A DNA stretch of 64,000 nucleotides from Clostridiaceae bacterium (GTDB lineage Bacteria > Bacillota > Clostridia > Saccharofermentanales > DTU023), in assembly GCA_012838135.1 (NCBI GenBank), contig DUPV01000015.1:1-64000 (forward strand), in the 5' to 3' direction. The stretch's first letter is position 1. Each line of letters opens with the position of its first letter. A program made the position numbers and the translations under genes. The notes under the pieces are model-generated. The model ran no database searches, was not told the DNA's origin, and saw only the letters and a program-made list of their open reading frames with translations. Positions 7,991 through 16,870 of the stretch are shown piece after piece.

Positions 7991-8794
7991 TTAAGATTCT
8001 AGAGGGACTATGTGATTTACATCCCCACGCTTGTAAATAGCCACATCAATATCATAAACAGCACGAATGTTCTCTTTATTCAACGTTGTACCAGGTGCTC
8101 CTTGAGAAAAAACAGAACCTTTTTTTAATATCACTACCTGATCAGCATATTGAGCAGCCAAATTTAGGTCATGTACCGCAATTAGCACTATAATGCTTTT
8201 TTCCTGCACAATAGACCGTACATGCTTCATGACGTCAATTTGATGCTTAATGTCCAAACTACTGGTAGGCTCATCAAATACCAATATTTGTGGCTCTTTA
8301 GCAAGTGCAGCAGCAATCATAACCCTCTGGCGTTCTCCGCCGCTAAGCTCGTTAACGTATTTGAGAGCATAAGGCTCTAAACCAAACATGCAGATGTTTT
8401 TTTCGACCATATCCAGATCATAATCGGTAGGGTTCCAACCGATATACGGTTTTCGTCCCAGTAAAATTCGGTCGAAAACCGTAATGGGAAAATTAGTGCT
8501 ACAATCCTGCGGAACATATCCGAACAGTTGAGACAGCTCTCTAACACTTTTGTCCATCAGTGATTCCCCATTAAAAAGTACTGCCCCAGCGGATGCATGC
8601 TGTAATTGCATTATACATTTGAGCAATGTGCTTTTTCCGGATCCGTTGGGCCCCAGTATTGCATAGATACCACTTTTTGCACAGTCGAACGTAACTCGGG
8701 TTAAAACCTCGCGCTTGGAACTGTATCCAAAGGTTATCCCGTGAATTTGCAAGCATACATCTTTTGTCATCTTTTCCAAGTTTTCAGCACTCAT
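7991..8794 (-). CDS. Iron-complex type ABC transporter ATPase (FecE/FhuC-like)
   Basis: The ATP-binding subunit of a class III metal-chelate importer. Walker A GPNGSGKST, Q-loop GYVPQDCS, signature LSGGERQRV, Walker B ILVFDEPTSSLD and the H-loop AVHDLNLAAQYADQV are all intact. It would energise the permease encoded next door. The ATG start overlaps the permease stop (TAATG), a coupling arrangement; the TTG in the ORF track three codons upstream is less likely. The last 25 residues resemble the usual FecE tail. The carried ligand (siderophore, haem or cobalamin) cannot be told from this subunit. Confidence 0.9.
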   Translation of the reverse strand: MSAENLEKMTKDVCLQIHGITFGYSSKREVLTRVTFDCAKSGIYAILGPNGSGKSTLLKCIMQLQHASAGAVLFNGESLMDKSVRELSQLFGYVPQDCSTNFPITVFDRILLGRKPYIGWNPTDYDLDMVEKNICMFGLEPYALKYVNELSGGERQRVMIAAALAKEPQILVFDEPTSSLDIKHQIDVMKHVRSIVQEKSIIVLIAVHDLNLAAQYADQVVILKKGSVFSQGAPGTTLNKENIRAVYDIDVAIYKRGDVNHIVPLES

Positions 8795-9885
8795 TATTTC
8801 CAAAAGTCCGTTCTATTGGTGGATATCATATAAATAAACAAAGGAACGCCCACAAAAGAAACCACAATACTAACAGGAAGTATGATAGGCTCCAACACTA
8901 TTCGTCCCACAACATCAGAACCAACCGTTAACATTGCGCCAAAAGTCGCGGCCAGAGGTAACAAGAAGCGATGATCACTACCAATAACATAGCGGGCCAG
9001 ATGAGGGGCCACCAAACAGACAAAACCGATTACACCGGTAAACGAAATCACGGTAGCAGTAATCAGCGAAGACAAAACAACGCTAATTGTGCGAACCCGT
9101 CCGACATTAACCCCTAGTGAACGAGCCACTTCATCTCCGCCGGCAGTCATGGCATTAAGATTCCATACCTCCTTAAAACAAAGCGGCATACAAATTAAGA
9201 GTACTACGGACACAACAGCAACCTCACTCCAAGTAACTCCTGTAAACGTGCCGAAAGTCCAATGAACCATTGCCATCAAATCTTCCTCAGAAGCAAAATA
9301 ATGGAGAACCGACGTAATTGCACTATAAAAATAATTAAGAGCCGTTCCTGCCAGTACGAGCGTGGTGGCAGAGCTGCTCTTAATGCGAGACAACAGGAAT
9401 ACCAACAATGTGCTGACTATACAAAACATAAACGCCGTTAAAATTATCACATAAGTCTCGCTAAACTGTACAAAAAGAGGAACACCGAACAAAATAGCAA
9501 TAGAGGCACCCAGGGCGGCAGCAGATGAAACACCAAGAGTAAATGGGCTTACCAACGGATTGCCGGTAATCCCTTGCATTAACACACCCGAGACAGAGAG
9601 ACCCATGCCGGCGAGTACTGCAAGCATAACTCGCGGCATGCGACTGTCCCAGACTATGCTATAATTAAATTCCGGCACGGTAATGCTATGAAAGAAGCGC
9701 CCCAGCAAGGCGAGAGTTACTTCACCAAAGCTAAGTCCGGCAGCCCCGATGCTAACAGACCACACAATCAGCAAAATCAATACCAGCACACTTACTTCCA
9801 GAATCAACAATTTTCTAAATAAAAAGGTTCGATATTTATCCTTTACACCTGATGTAGTTGTTGTTCGATTATTTCGAATAGACAT
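8794..9885 (-). CDS. Iron-complex type ABC transporter permease (FecCD/BtuC fold)
   Basis: About ten membrane segments and the family motifs are present: SRMPRVMLAVLAGMGLSVSG and MQGITGNPLVSPFTLG near the N-terminus, and FTGVIGFVCLVAPHLAR-x-x-IGSDHR in the cytoplasmic coupling region. Length (363) is slightly above the family norm because of a charged N-terminal extension of about 25 residues. One permease gene implies a homodimer. It overlaps the upstream lipoprotein gene by 17 nt and the downstream ATPase by the TAATG junction, so all three are made from one message. Confidence 0.93.
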   Translation of the reverse strand: MSIRNNRTTTTSGVKDKYRTFLFRKLLILEVSVLVLILLIVWSVSIGAAGLSFGEVTLALLGRFFHSITVPEFNYSIVWDSRMPRVMLAVLAGMGLSVSGVLMQGITGNPLVSPFTLGVSSAAALGASIAILFGVPLFVQFSETYVIILTAFMFCIVSTLLVFLLSRIKSSSATTLVLAGTALNYFYSAITSVLHYFASEEDLMAMVHWTFGTFTGVTWSEVAVVSVVLLICMPLCFKEVWNLNAMTAGGDEVARSLGVNVGRVRTISVVLSSLITATVISFTGVIGFVCLVAPHLARYVIGSDHRFLLPLAATFGAMLTVGSDVVGRIVLEPIILPVSIVVSFVGVPLFIYMISTNRTDFWK

Positions 9886-11008
9886 AAACTCCCTGCCATT
9901 CCCGGCCCAAATATGTCTCTAAATACTCTTTCAGAACGGCATCGGGATCGAAGTTTGCCAAATAATCAGGATAGAGAATTTTGGCCATATACATAGGCCC
10001 AAACACCTTGCGAGCACCTCCGGAAACATCAAAAGAAAGTATGTATACCTCGTTGTTCAAAACCGCTGTAGTATTAGATAATTCCGGGCGAGAAATCAAA
10101 GCATTATAGACCTCCTCATAATCAGACTCCTTTAAAAAATATCCTCCATTTTGCCCCTTAATAATTACATCTGGATTTCGCATGGCGATATCTTCCGGAT
10201 TTACATCGAAAACCTCAGCACTAATTTCCGGATATAAATCTATGCAATATGCTGCACGGACCATTCCGGGAATGCCGCAACCATATCCGGCACCGCCATA
10301 AGTCCGATAGTCAGCTGCCGCTTCAAAATAAACAGATTTACGATCCTCTTCAGCAATATCTTTCATAGCCTCATCTACTTGAGCCATAGAGTCATTAAGG
10401 AAAGTCATCAGCTCTGCTGCCTTATCTTCTAAACCGAGTATGGTACCCAAGATAGTAACCTCTCTCTCAAACACCTCTGTTCGATAGAAATCTAGTGCTA
10501 CGACCGGAATATTATAAGCGTCTAATTGTTTTTGAACCTCATCGGGCAATGGCGGATATGACGATAACATGATAACTACGTCCGGGTCCAATTTCGCGAT
10601 CATCTCATAATTAGGATCTTCACTGGATCCTACAACGGTTACATCCTTTAATTCAGGGTAATAACCCAACTCCATATCGCTTTGGGTAGCAGTATCTATT
10701 CCTACAATACGATCAATTGCACCCAAAGCCCTAATAATCTCTGTCGGATTATTCCACAAAACAACTATAGATTCTGCAGGGCAAGGAACTTCCACCGTGC
10801 GATTGGCAGAATCTAAAACTTGAATCGTAGTCTGATCCGTCCCTTCTATTGTTTCAATTGACTGCTCTGTTTTTTCTTTTGCTTCAATTGCTTGCTCTGT
10901 TTCTTCTTTTCTTTCATTTGGCTGCTTTGATTTCGTATTACAGGCTGTTAAAGAGAACAACAATACCAGTGCCAAAAATAATACAATTGATTTTCTAATC
11001 TTATTCAT
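9869..11008 (-). CDS. Metal-chelate ABC substrate-binding lipoprotein
   Basis: A signal peptide with lipobox (LLFSLTAC-N, Cys at about residue 23) is followed by a 35-residue linker of imperfect EQAIEAKEKTEQSIE repeats and then the class III binding-protein fold: VEVPCPAESIVVLW, ALGAIDRIVGIDTATQ, LKDVTVVGS, NYEMIAKLDPDVVIML. These are the periplasmic-binding-protein-2 landmarks. It binds an iron complex or similar chelate outside the membrane and hands it to the permease. RBS AAGGAG lies upstream of the ATG. It is the first gene of the operon and sits behind an unusually long leader. Confidence 0.92.
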   Translation of the reverse strand: MNKIRKSIVLFLALVLLFSLTACNTKSKQPNERKEETEQAIEAKEKTEQSIETIEGTDQTTIQVLDSANRTVEVPCPAESIVVLWNNPTEIIRALGAIDRIVGIDTATQSDMELGYYPELKDVTVVGSSEDPNYEMIAKLDPDVVIMLSSYPPLPDEVQKQLDAYNIPVVALDFYRTEVFEREVTILGTILGLEDKAAELMTFLNDSMAQVDEAMKDIAEEDRKSVYFEAAADYRTYGGAGYGCGIPGMVRAAYCIDLYPEISAEVFDVNPEDIAMRNPDVIIKGQNGGYFLKESDYEEVYNALISRPELSNTTAVLNNEVYILSFDVSGGARKVFGPMYMAKILYPDYLANFDPDAVLKEYLETYLGREWQGVYVYSK

Positions 11009-11341
11009 TTTCCCATCTCCTTATATATTAGTTTTCGAAGCAGGAATTTCTCTGCTCTGCTTCCGATTAACATGGTTTTGTATATGTTACAAATCAATTT
11101 CTTTAAATCAGCTGAACTGAACGTCAGTGAAATATACTTGTATCTTGCTAACTTTATTTCTTAAATTATGAATATTACTGATTCACTCGTTTTTGCAAAA
11201 ACAAAAATAAAAGGTACACGGCTCTTCTTCAGAAAAGTCATATGCCTTCATAACATACATTTAATTATTAATGTTTAAAATATTGAAAAGGATAAAAGTA
11301 ATAGAACTTCGGTTCTTGCTAGTTGGCTTCGACTAACAGCG
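11009..11341 (-). promoter_or_regulatory. About 330-nt leader of the metallophore operon
   Basis: From the predicted start site near 11341 to the ATG at 11008 lies a long untranslated region. It begins with two small hairpins (one is AGAAC-CGAA-GTTCT) and ends with a 7-bp stem GAAGCAG/CTGCTTC just before the ribosome binding site. In the middle an ATG-to-TGA frame (11183-11251) could encode 22 residues ending PCTFYFCFCKNE, with no ribosome binding site. I recognise no known riboswitch class. The length suggests post-initiation control. Confidence 0.45.
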
Positions 11342-11347
11342 ATACTC

Positions 11348-11375
11348 ATTATAGCAAGTATGTTTTAAATGTCAA
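11348..11375 (-). promoter_or_regulatory. Sigma-A promoter of the metallophore operon
   Basis: On the minus strand TTGACA (11375-11370) is followed after 16 bp by TATAAT (11353-11348), a full match to both hexamers. The sequence just downstream, ATGAGTATC, has weak similarity to part of a Fur box but not enough to claim one. Confidence 0.8.
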
Positions 11376-11629
11376 GCGCCTTGCTTTGGAACCTGATGTT
11401 CTGGAGTATATCCAAAGGGAACTTAATGCTTTCTTTTTTTAGATTTATTTCGCGGACATTTTTACATGTAGAAAAATATCATGATTAGCAAAAATAAGTA
11501 TAAATATTTAAAATGCTTTGAACAAACCATCTGTTTTTTGCTTGATTTTTTTGTTTTTCACACAAAGTTGTAAGATACCTGTTAATATAACTATGCATTT
11601 ATAGTTATTTGAATATGAAAAGAGACTTT
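11376..11629. other. Divergent intergenic region upstream of rnfC
   Basis: AT-rich sequence between the metallophore promoter and rnfC. No strong plus-strand promoter is visible. A plus-strand frame ending at about 11442 reads LALEPDVLEYIQRELNAFFF before a stop, which looks coding-like but has no start; it may be the tail of a lost gene. Confidence 0.4.
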
Positions 11630-12976
11630 ATGAAGACAAAATTATCAAAAGAATTGGCTGGCCCTGTCAAAATCAATAGAGGTGGCGTAAGATTAAATCA
11701 TCAAAAAATAAACACCTTGCCTGAAAAAGTAGCCATTCTATCCCCGAACAAAGTACGTATACCCTTGCAGATGCATTTGGGAGCCGAATGTAAGCCGACT
11801 GTGAAAGTTCGTGAGCAAGTAAAAGTTGGTCAATTAATAGCCGATTCAGAAGAACTTATTTCCAGTCCGATTCATGCTTCTATTTCCGGAATCGTAAAAT
11901 CCATACAAATTGCCGACGAAAATAATAGCGGCTCAGGAACAACGATAATTGAAATAGAATCAGACGGCAAAATGACTCCATATGAAAATTTGACTGTACC
12001 GCAAATCAATTCAAAAGAAGATTTTTTACGAGAAGTTCGCAAAAGCGGTTTAGTCGGTTTAGGCGGAGCCGGTTTCCCCACTTCCGTCAAATTAACTATT
12101 GATGATGTTAAAGTAGACACATTGATTGCCAATGGTGCAGAATGTGAACCGTATATTGCGGTTGACGATTACAAGATGCGTTTTTATCAAGAAGATATTT
12201 TGGATGCTATGCTCGCCACAATGAAATGGATCGGTATTTCGCATGGTATTATCGCCATTGAAGATAATAAAATGGAAGCTGCCAATCTTCTCCTGGAAAA
12301 AATTAATCATGAACCACAAAAGTATGCTGATATTAATATTGTCATCATGAATTCCGTTTATCCGAAAGGCGCAGAGAAATTAGTAATTTATAATGCTACC
12401 GGCAGAACTGTTCCTCGTGGCAAATTACCAAAAGACATTGGCTGTATAGTTATGAATACGACATCTTTAGCCGAACTCGGAAAATATTTGCGAACAGGAA
12501 TGCCTTTAGTAGACAAATTAGTCACGGTAGATGGCAGCGCCGTATCGAATCCACAAAATGTCAATGTTCCGATCGGTTCTCTCATCTCAGATCTGTTAAC
12601 TTTTGTAGGTTTAAAGGATAGGCCGGATCTGGTCATGATGGGAGGACCGATGATGGGCATTGCTCTCTCCAGTTTAGAAAATCCTGTTGTCAAACAAAAT
12701 AATGCGATTATTGCTATGTTAAAAAATGAGTTTCAATTGACAAATGAAAGTGCCTGCATACGCTGTGCAAAATGTGTTGATGTGTGCCCAATGCGATTAC
12801 AACCGACAAATCTTGTCAGAGCAATTAAGAAAAATCAAATCGATAAAGCTAAAGATGATGGTTTGTTAAACTGTATTGGATGCGGCAGTTGTGATTATAT
12901 ATGCCCGGCAAAAATCCCGTTAGCACAATATTTACTTTTAGGAAAAAGCAAGTTAGGAAATAACAGCTCTATTTGA
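11630..12976 (+). CDS. rnfC: Rnf complex subunit C (NADH-binding, Fe-S)
   Basis: The soluble subunit that passes electrons between NAD and the membrane part of the Rnf ferredoxin:NAD oxidoreductase. The N-terminal biotinyl/lipoyl-like segment (VREQVKVGQLI) is followed by the glycine-rich NADH/FMN domain (SGLVGLGGAGFPTSVKL, residues about 140-160) and two C-terminal 4Fe-4S motifs, CIRCAKCVDVCP and CIGCGSCDYICP. The ORF track begins at TTG 11609; an ATG at 11615 and one at 11630 follow. I use the last because AAAGAGA lies at proper distance before it and the alignment to RnfC begins near KINRGGV. It is the first gene of rnfCDGEAB. Confidence 0.95.
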   Translation: MKTKLSKELAGPVKINRGGVRLNHQKINTLPEKVAILSPNKVRIPLQMHLGAECKPTVKVREQVKVGQLIADSEELISSPIHASISGIVKSIQIADENNSGSGTTIIEIESDGKMTPYENLTVPQINSKEDFLREVRKSGLVGLGGAGFPTSVKLTIDDVKVDTLIANGAECEPYIAVDDYKMRFYQEDILDAMLATMKWIGISHGIIAIEDNKMEAANLLLEKINHEPQKYADINIVIMNSVYPKGAEKLVIYNATGRTVPRGKLPKDIGCIVMNTTSLAELGKYLRTGMPLVDKLVTVDGSAVSNPQNVNVPIGSLISDLLTFVGLKDRPDLVMMGGPMMGIALSSLENPVVKQNNAIIAMLKNEFQLTNESACIRCAKCVDVCPMRLQPTNLVRAIKKNQIDKAKDDGLLNCIGCGSCDYICPAKIPLAQYLLLGKSKLGNNSSI

Positions 12977-12988
12977 GGTAAGAATAAT

Positions 12989-14014
12989 ATGTCTGCAAAA
13001 TCATCAGAACAAAATCATTTGATCATTGCTTCCGCACCACATCTGCACTGCCATAGAACAACCACCAGCGTAATGGGAAATGTGTTGATTGCATTAATGC
13101 CGATCATTGTCGCTGTCGCTTTCATCTACGGATGTCGTGTGTTATTATCAATAGCTGTCGCTTCTGTCACCGCTTTGTTGGCAGAATATCTAATTCAAAA
13201 AGCTATGAAAAGAAAGCAAACAATACAGGATCTGTCCTGCATTGTAACTGCCGTAATTTTAGTATTAAATTTACCACTAGATTTTCCTTTTTGGCAATTA
13301 ATCATCGGTACCATATTCGCTATTGTTGTCGTCAAAGCTGCTTTCGGCGGTCTCGGTCAAAATTTCGCCAATCCCGCAGTGACGACAAGAATTATCCTGG
13401 TTTCAGCCTTCGCATCATCTTTTGCTAAAAATACGGAACCTTTGGCAAGAGCATTGCGTTTGAGCAATTCCATGCTTGACTCAGGCACCGGTATAGCATT
13501 AGATTCATCTTCCGGTGCTACTGTTTTGGTCTTTATAAAATCCGGTTTCGATCCCAATGAACTACGTACATTACGCGATCTGTTACTCGGCATTCAAAGA
13601 ACCACTGCCATTGGTGAAACCTGTGCTATAGCCATATTAATCGGCGGTTTGTATTTATTATTTAAAAAAATTATTAAATGGCATATTCCGATTACTTATA
13701 TCGGAACCGTAGCAGTTCTTTCTTTCCTGTACGGTGGATTTGATATGCAATTTATGCTTTATCATTTATTAAGCGGAGGCTTGTTATTTGGTGCCTTTTT
13801 TATGGCAACCGATTATGCAACCAGTCCTTTAACCAATAAGGGAAAAATTGTTTTTGGAATAGGCTTGGGTATATTAACATCCGTTATTCGCTTTTGGAGC
13901 AATTTACCCGAAGGTGTCTCATTTTCAATTTTGACGATGAATGTTTTAACGCCTCATATTGATCGCTTTACCAAAGAAAAGCCGTTCGGTACAGAATTGA
14001 AAGAACAAGGATAA
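12989..14014 (+). CDS. rnfD: Rnf complex subunit D (membrane flavoprotein)
   Basis: An integral membrane subunit of about nine helices that carries covalently bound FMN. The flavinylation motif SSSGATVLVF, with the acceptor threonine, is at about residues 173-182. The HLHCHRTTTSVMGNVLIALMP start and the GGLGQNFANPAVTTR motif are family landmarks. It starts 13 bp after rnfC. Length 341 is normal. Confidence 0.95.
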   Translation: MSAKSSEQNHLIIASAPHLHCHRTTTSVMGNVLIALMPIIVAVAFIYGCRVLLSIAVASVTALLAEYLIQKAMKRKQTIQDLSCIVTAVILVLNLPLDFPFWQLIIGTIFAIVVVKAAFGGLGQNFANPAVTTRIILVSAFASSFAKNTEPLARALRLSNSMLDSGTGIALDSSSGATVLVFIKSGFDPNELRTLRDLLLGIQRTTAIGETCAIAILIGGLYLLFKKIIKWHIPITYIGTVAVLSFLYGGFDMQFMLYHLLSGGLLFGAFFMATDYATSPLTNKGKIVFGIGLGILTSVIRFWSNLPEGVSFSILTMNVLTPHIDRFTKEKPFGTELKEQG

Positions 14015-14030
14015 GTAACCAGGTGTTTAT

Positions 14031-14612
14031 ATGAAAAACAAAAATACAATTTCGGTGCAAATTCTTAAGCCCACAATCGTACTAGGTCTAATTTGTTTCA
14101 TGACTGCCTTAATGTTAGCTTTAGTGAATAGTATCACCAAAGAACCGATTAAAGCACAAGAATTGGCACGCGAAAATGAAGCAAAACAATTAGTTATGCC
14201 TGAAGGTGTAGACTTCGTTGAGAAAGAGTTTTCGGGCAATAAACACTTTCTGTACAATGAAGCCTATGATCAGAACGGTAATCTTGTCGGTTATATTTTC
14301 AAAAATGGAAAACATGGTTATGGCGGCCCTGTAATCGTCAATGTCGGTGTTGATCCTAACGGCAAAATCACCGGTGTTAAAGCTCTGGATCTGTCTGAAA
14401 CACCCGGCATCGGGACAAAAGTCGAAGATCCTGCTTTTACGGATCAATTTATCGGTAAAACAATCGGATTAAAAGCCGTGTCAAGTACTAATCCGAGTAA
14501 TAATGAAATTCAGGCAATATCCGGAGCAACCACCAGCTCAAATGCTTTTATTGAGGCAGTTCAAAAAAGCTTGGAACAATATGCCTTGATTTGCGGAGGT
14601 AACGATGAATAA
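14031..14612 (+). CDS. rnfG: Rnf complex subunit G (FMN-binding)
   Basis: A short N-terminal membrane anchor (about residues 12-32) and an extracytoplasmic FMN-binding domain. KGKHGYGGPVIVNVGVD-type sequence, SETPGIGTKVEDPAF and the flavinylation motif ISGATTSSNAF (acceptor Thr) are all present. It receives electrons from the D/E/A membrane core. The ribosome binding site is weak. Its 3' end overlaps rnfE by 8 nt. Confidence 0.94.
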   Translation: MKNKNTISVQILKPTIVLGLICFMTALMLALVNSITKEPIKAQELARENEAKQLVMPEGVDFVEKEFSGNKHFLYNEAYDQNGNLVGYIFKNGKHGYGGPVIVNVGVDPNGKITGVKALDLSETPGIGTKVEDPAFTDQFIGKTIGLKAVSSTNPSNNEIQAISGATTSSNAFIEAVQKSLEQYALICGGNDE

Positions 14613-15339
14613 ACCAAAAGAAGTTTTTTTTCAGGGATTTATCAAAGAAAATCCGATATTTCGTTTAGTACTCGGTATGTGTTCTTCCCTGGCCGTTTCC
14701 AGTACAATGATCGCATCATTAGGAATGGGCATTTCAGTTATTTTTGTCTTGGTTTTATCTAATATCGTCATTTCCTCCTTACGAAAAATAATTCCGGACA
14801 TGGTTCGAATCCCTGCATTTATTACTGTCATAGCAGGATTTGTCACTATCGTACAATTGTTATTAAAAGCTTATTTATTGGAAATTAATGATATGCTTGG
14901 TGTTTATTTACCCTTGATTGTTGTCAATTGTATTATCCTGGGCCGTGCCGAAGCATTTGCTGCTAAAAATTCAGTCGGTTATGCAGCATTGGATGGTTTA
15001 GGTATGGGAATCGGTTATACCATCGCTCTGCTCTCAATCGCATTCATTCGCGAATTATTCGGTTTCGGTTCTTTGTTCGGCATGCAAATCATTCCTGAAG
15101 AATACACAATATTAATCTTTACTCTGCCTACCGGTGGCTTTCTCGTACTTGGTTTTCTGATGGCTGTCTGGAATAAATTGGCTGCATTACAGGGTAAACC
15201 AAAAGCGGAATTGAATTGTCATTCTTGTCCTGTTGCCGGTCTTTGCGGAGAGGGTTTCATTCGATTGCAAAAAGCGGAAGAAATTGATATCAAAATTGAT
15301 AAAAATGCCGGCGCAAATACCGAAAAGGAGGCTAAATAA
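14605..15339 (+). CDS. rnfE: Rnf complex subunit E (membrane)
   Basis: A six-helix membrane subunit paralogous to RnfA; the two form the inner ring that holds an Fe-S centre midway in the membrane. The helices contain VYLPLIVVNCIILGRAEAFA, whose Cys is a likely ligand. After the last helix a cytoplasmic tail of about 45 residues contains CHSCPVAGLCGEG, a cysteine-rich stretch found in some Firmicute RnfE proteins. It overlaps both neighbours by one to eight bases, so translation is coupled. Confidence 0.95.
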   Translation: MNKPKEVFFQGFIKENPIFRLVLGMCSSLAVSSTMIASLGMGISVIFVLVLSNIVISSLRKIIPDMVRIPAFITVIAGFVTIVQLLLKAYLLEINDMLGVYLPLIVVNCIILGRAEAFAAKNSVGYAALDGLGMGIGYTIALLSIAFIRELFGFGSLFGMQIIPEEYTILIFTLPTGGFLVLGFLMAVWNKLAALQGKPKAELNCHSCPVAGLCGEGFIRLQKAEEIDIKIDKNAGANTEKEAK

Positions 15340-15932
15340 TGAACACAAATTTGTTCTACATATTATTTGTTGCCATTCTCGTCGAAAATTATGTATACGT
15401 TCAATTTTTAGGCATTTGCCCTTTTCTGGGAGTTTCTAAAAATTTAAAAACAGCTATGGGCATGAGTGTTGCTGTTATCTTTGTTATGGTATTAGCGACA
15501 GCTGTTACTTGGCCAATTAATCATTTTATTCTCGAAACTTATCATTTAGATTATTTGCAAACTTTAGTTTTTATCTTAATTATTGCCGCTTTAGTCCAAT
15601 TAGTCGAAACTTTTATGAAACGCTACATGGTTCCTTTATATAATGCACTTGGTATTTATTTGCCGTTGATTACAACAAATTGTATTGTATTAGGTGTTGT
15701 TTTATTAAATGTACAATCCGGATATGGTTTTACCGAATCCATGGTCAATTCCATCGGCGGTGGTTTGGGATTTTTGCTTGCTATGTTTATGTTTTCAGGA
15801 ATTCGTTCCCGCATTGATGAATCCGATATTCCGGATTTTTTATCCGGTTTGCCGATCACCCTAATTGCTGCCGGTATCGCCGCCCTGTCCTTCCAAGGCT
15901 TTGTTGGGATCGCGGAGAATTTATTCACGTAG
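15339..15932 (+). CDS. rnfA: Rnf complex subunit A (membrane)
   Basis: Six membrane helices with the RnfA/NqrE landmarks: VENYVYVQFLGICPFLGVSK at the N-terminus, where the Cys is the Fe-S ligand, and ALGIYLPLITTNCIVLGV in the middle. Length 197 is typical. The start ATG shares its first base with the rnfE stop (TAATG) and has AAGGAGG upstream. Confidence 0.96.
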   Translation: MNTNLFYILFVAILVENYVYVQFLGICPFLGVSKNLKTAMGMSVAVIFVMVLATAVTWPINHFILETYHLDYLQTLVFILIIAALVQLVETFMKRYMVPLYNALGIYLPLITTNCIVLGVVLLNVQSGYGFTESMVNSIGGGLGFLLAMFMFSGIRSRIDESDIPDFLSGLPITLIAAGIAALSFQGFVGIAENLFT

Positions 15933-15941
15933 GAGACTGCC

Positions 15942-16760
15942 ATGAGTGATATATTGTTTGCAAGTTTAATAATAGGCGGTGCCGGAATTGTTTTAGGCAT
16001 CATCTTGGCTGTTTTTTCTAAATTAATGGCAGTTGAAGTAGATGAAAAAGAAGAAAAGATCAGAGAAATGCTGCCAGGTGCCAATTGCGGCGCTTGCGGC
16101 TATACAGGATGTGACGGCTATGCTCAAGCATTAGCGAGCGGTGATGAGGATAATATTACTTTGTGCAAACCGGGCGGTCAACATACCGTTGATCAAATTT
16201 CTGCTTATTTGGGTATTAAAGCCGACAAGATGATCAAAACAACGGCAGTGGTCATGTGTCAGGGGAACTGTCTTCATACGCAAAAAAGAGCTGATTATAG
16301 AGGTATAAAATCTTGTCAAATGGCTAAGCTGGTAGCCGGCGGTGATGCACAATGCGGCTATGGCTGTCTCGGCTATGGCGATTGTGTTTCAGTCTGTAAA
16401 TATGATGCTATCCATATTATTGATGGGGTCGCTTTTGTCGATGCAACCAAATGCACTTCTTGTATGGAATGTATTAAAACATGTCCGCAACATATTATTG
16501 AACTGATGCCCCTGGAAAAATCTTATTCTATTGTTTTCTGTCAAAATGAAGATCGAGGTCCGGTTGCCAATAAAGTCTGCCAAACATCTTGCATTGCTTG
16601 CAGACGTTGCATTAAAGCTTGCCCGGAAAATTGCATTACGATCAATAATAATCGCGCCGTTATTGACTATGAAAAATGCACCAATTGCGGAGCCTGTCAG
16701 CAGGTTTGTCCACATCAGTGCATTCTTTCTCTGTATCCTGTAGAGCAATTAATGAGTTAA
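15942..16760 (+). CDS. rnfB: Rnf complex subunit B (ferredoxin-type, electron entry)
   Basis: The subunit that accepts electrons from ferredoxin. An N-terminal membrane helix is followed by the 4Fe-4S motif GANCGACGYTGCDGYAQAL and then an array of ferredoxin-like CxxCxxCxxxC motifs: CTSCMECIKTCP, CIACRRCIKACP and CTNCGACQQVCP, plus CGYGCLGYGDCVSVC. The arrangement matches clostridial RnfB. It is the last gene of the operon; no clear terminator follows in the 110-bp gap before the convergent PPK2 gene. Confidence 0.95.
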   Translation: MSDILFASLIIGGAGIVLGIILAVFSKLMAVEVDEKEEKIREMLPGANCGACGYTGCDGYAQALASGDEDNITLCKPGGQHTVDQISAYLGIKADKMIKTTAVVMCQGNCLHTQKRADYRGIKSCQMAKLVAGGDAQCGYGCLGYGDCVSVCKYDAIHIIDGVAFVDATKCTSCMECIKTCPQHIIELMPLEKSYSIVFCQNEDRGPVANKVCQTSCIACRRCIKACPENCITINNNRAVIDYEKCTNCGACQQVCPHQCILSLYPVEQLMS

Positions 16761-16870
16761 GTAACTAATTGGAATTATCATTATCATTGAGCATAGAAGC
16801 TACGCCTCCTATAGCGACTCCATCAATCAATTCTTCTTTTTTTAATAGTTTTCAATAGATTAAATCTTGC

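Noticed and set aside
11183-11260. Leader peptide gene in the metallophore leader
   Set aside because: There is no ribosome binding site and no known peptide match; kept only as a remark under the leader.
11330-11350. Fur box over the metallophore promoter
   Set aside because: GATACTCATTATA is only a partial match and overlaps the -10 element, so it cannot be distinguished from promoter sequence.
16761-16870. Minus-strand frame reading EELIDGVAIGGVASML, like a bacteriocin core
   Set aside because: Only 26 codons, no ATG, and no bacteriocin genes nearby; probably chance.
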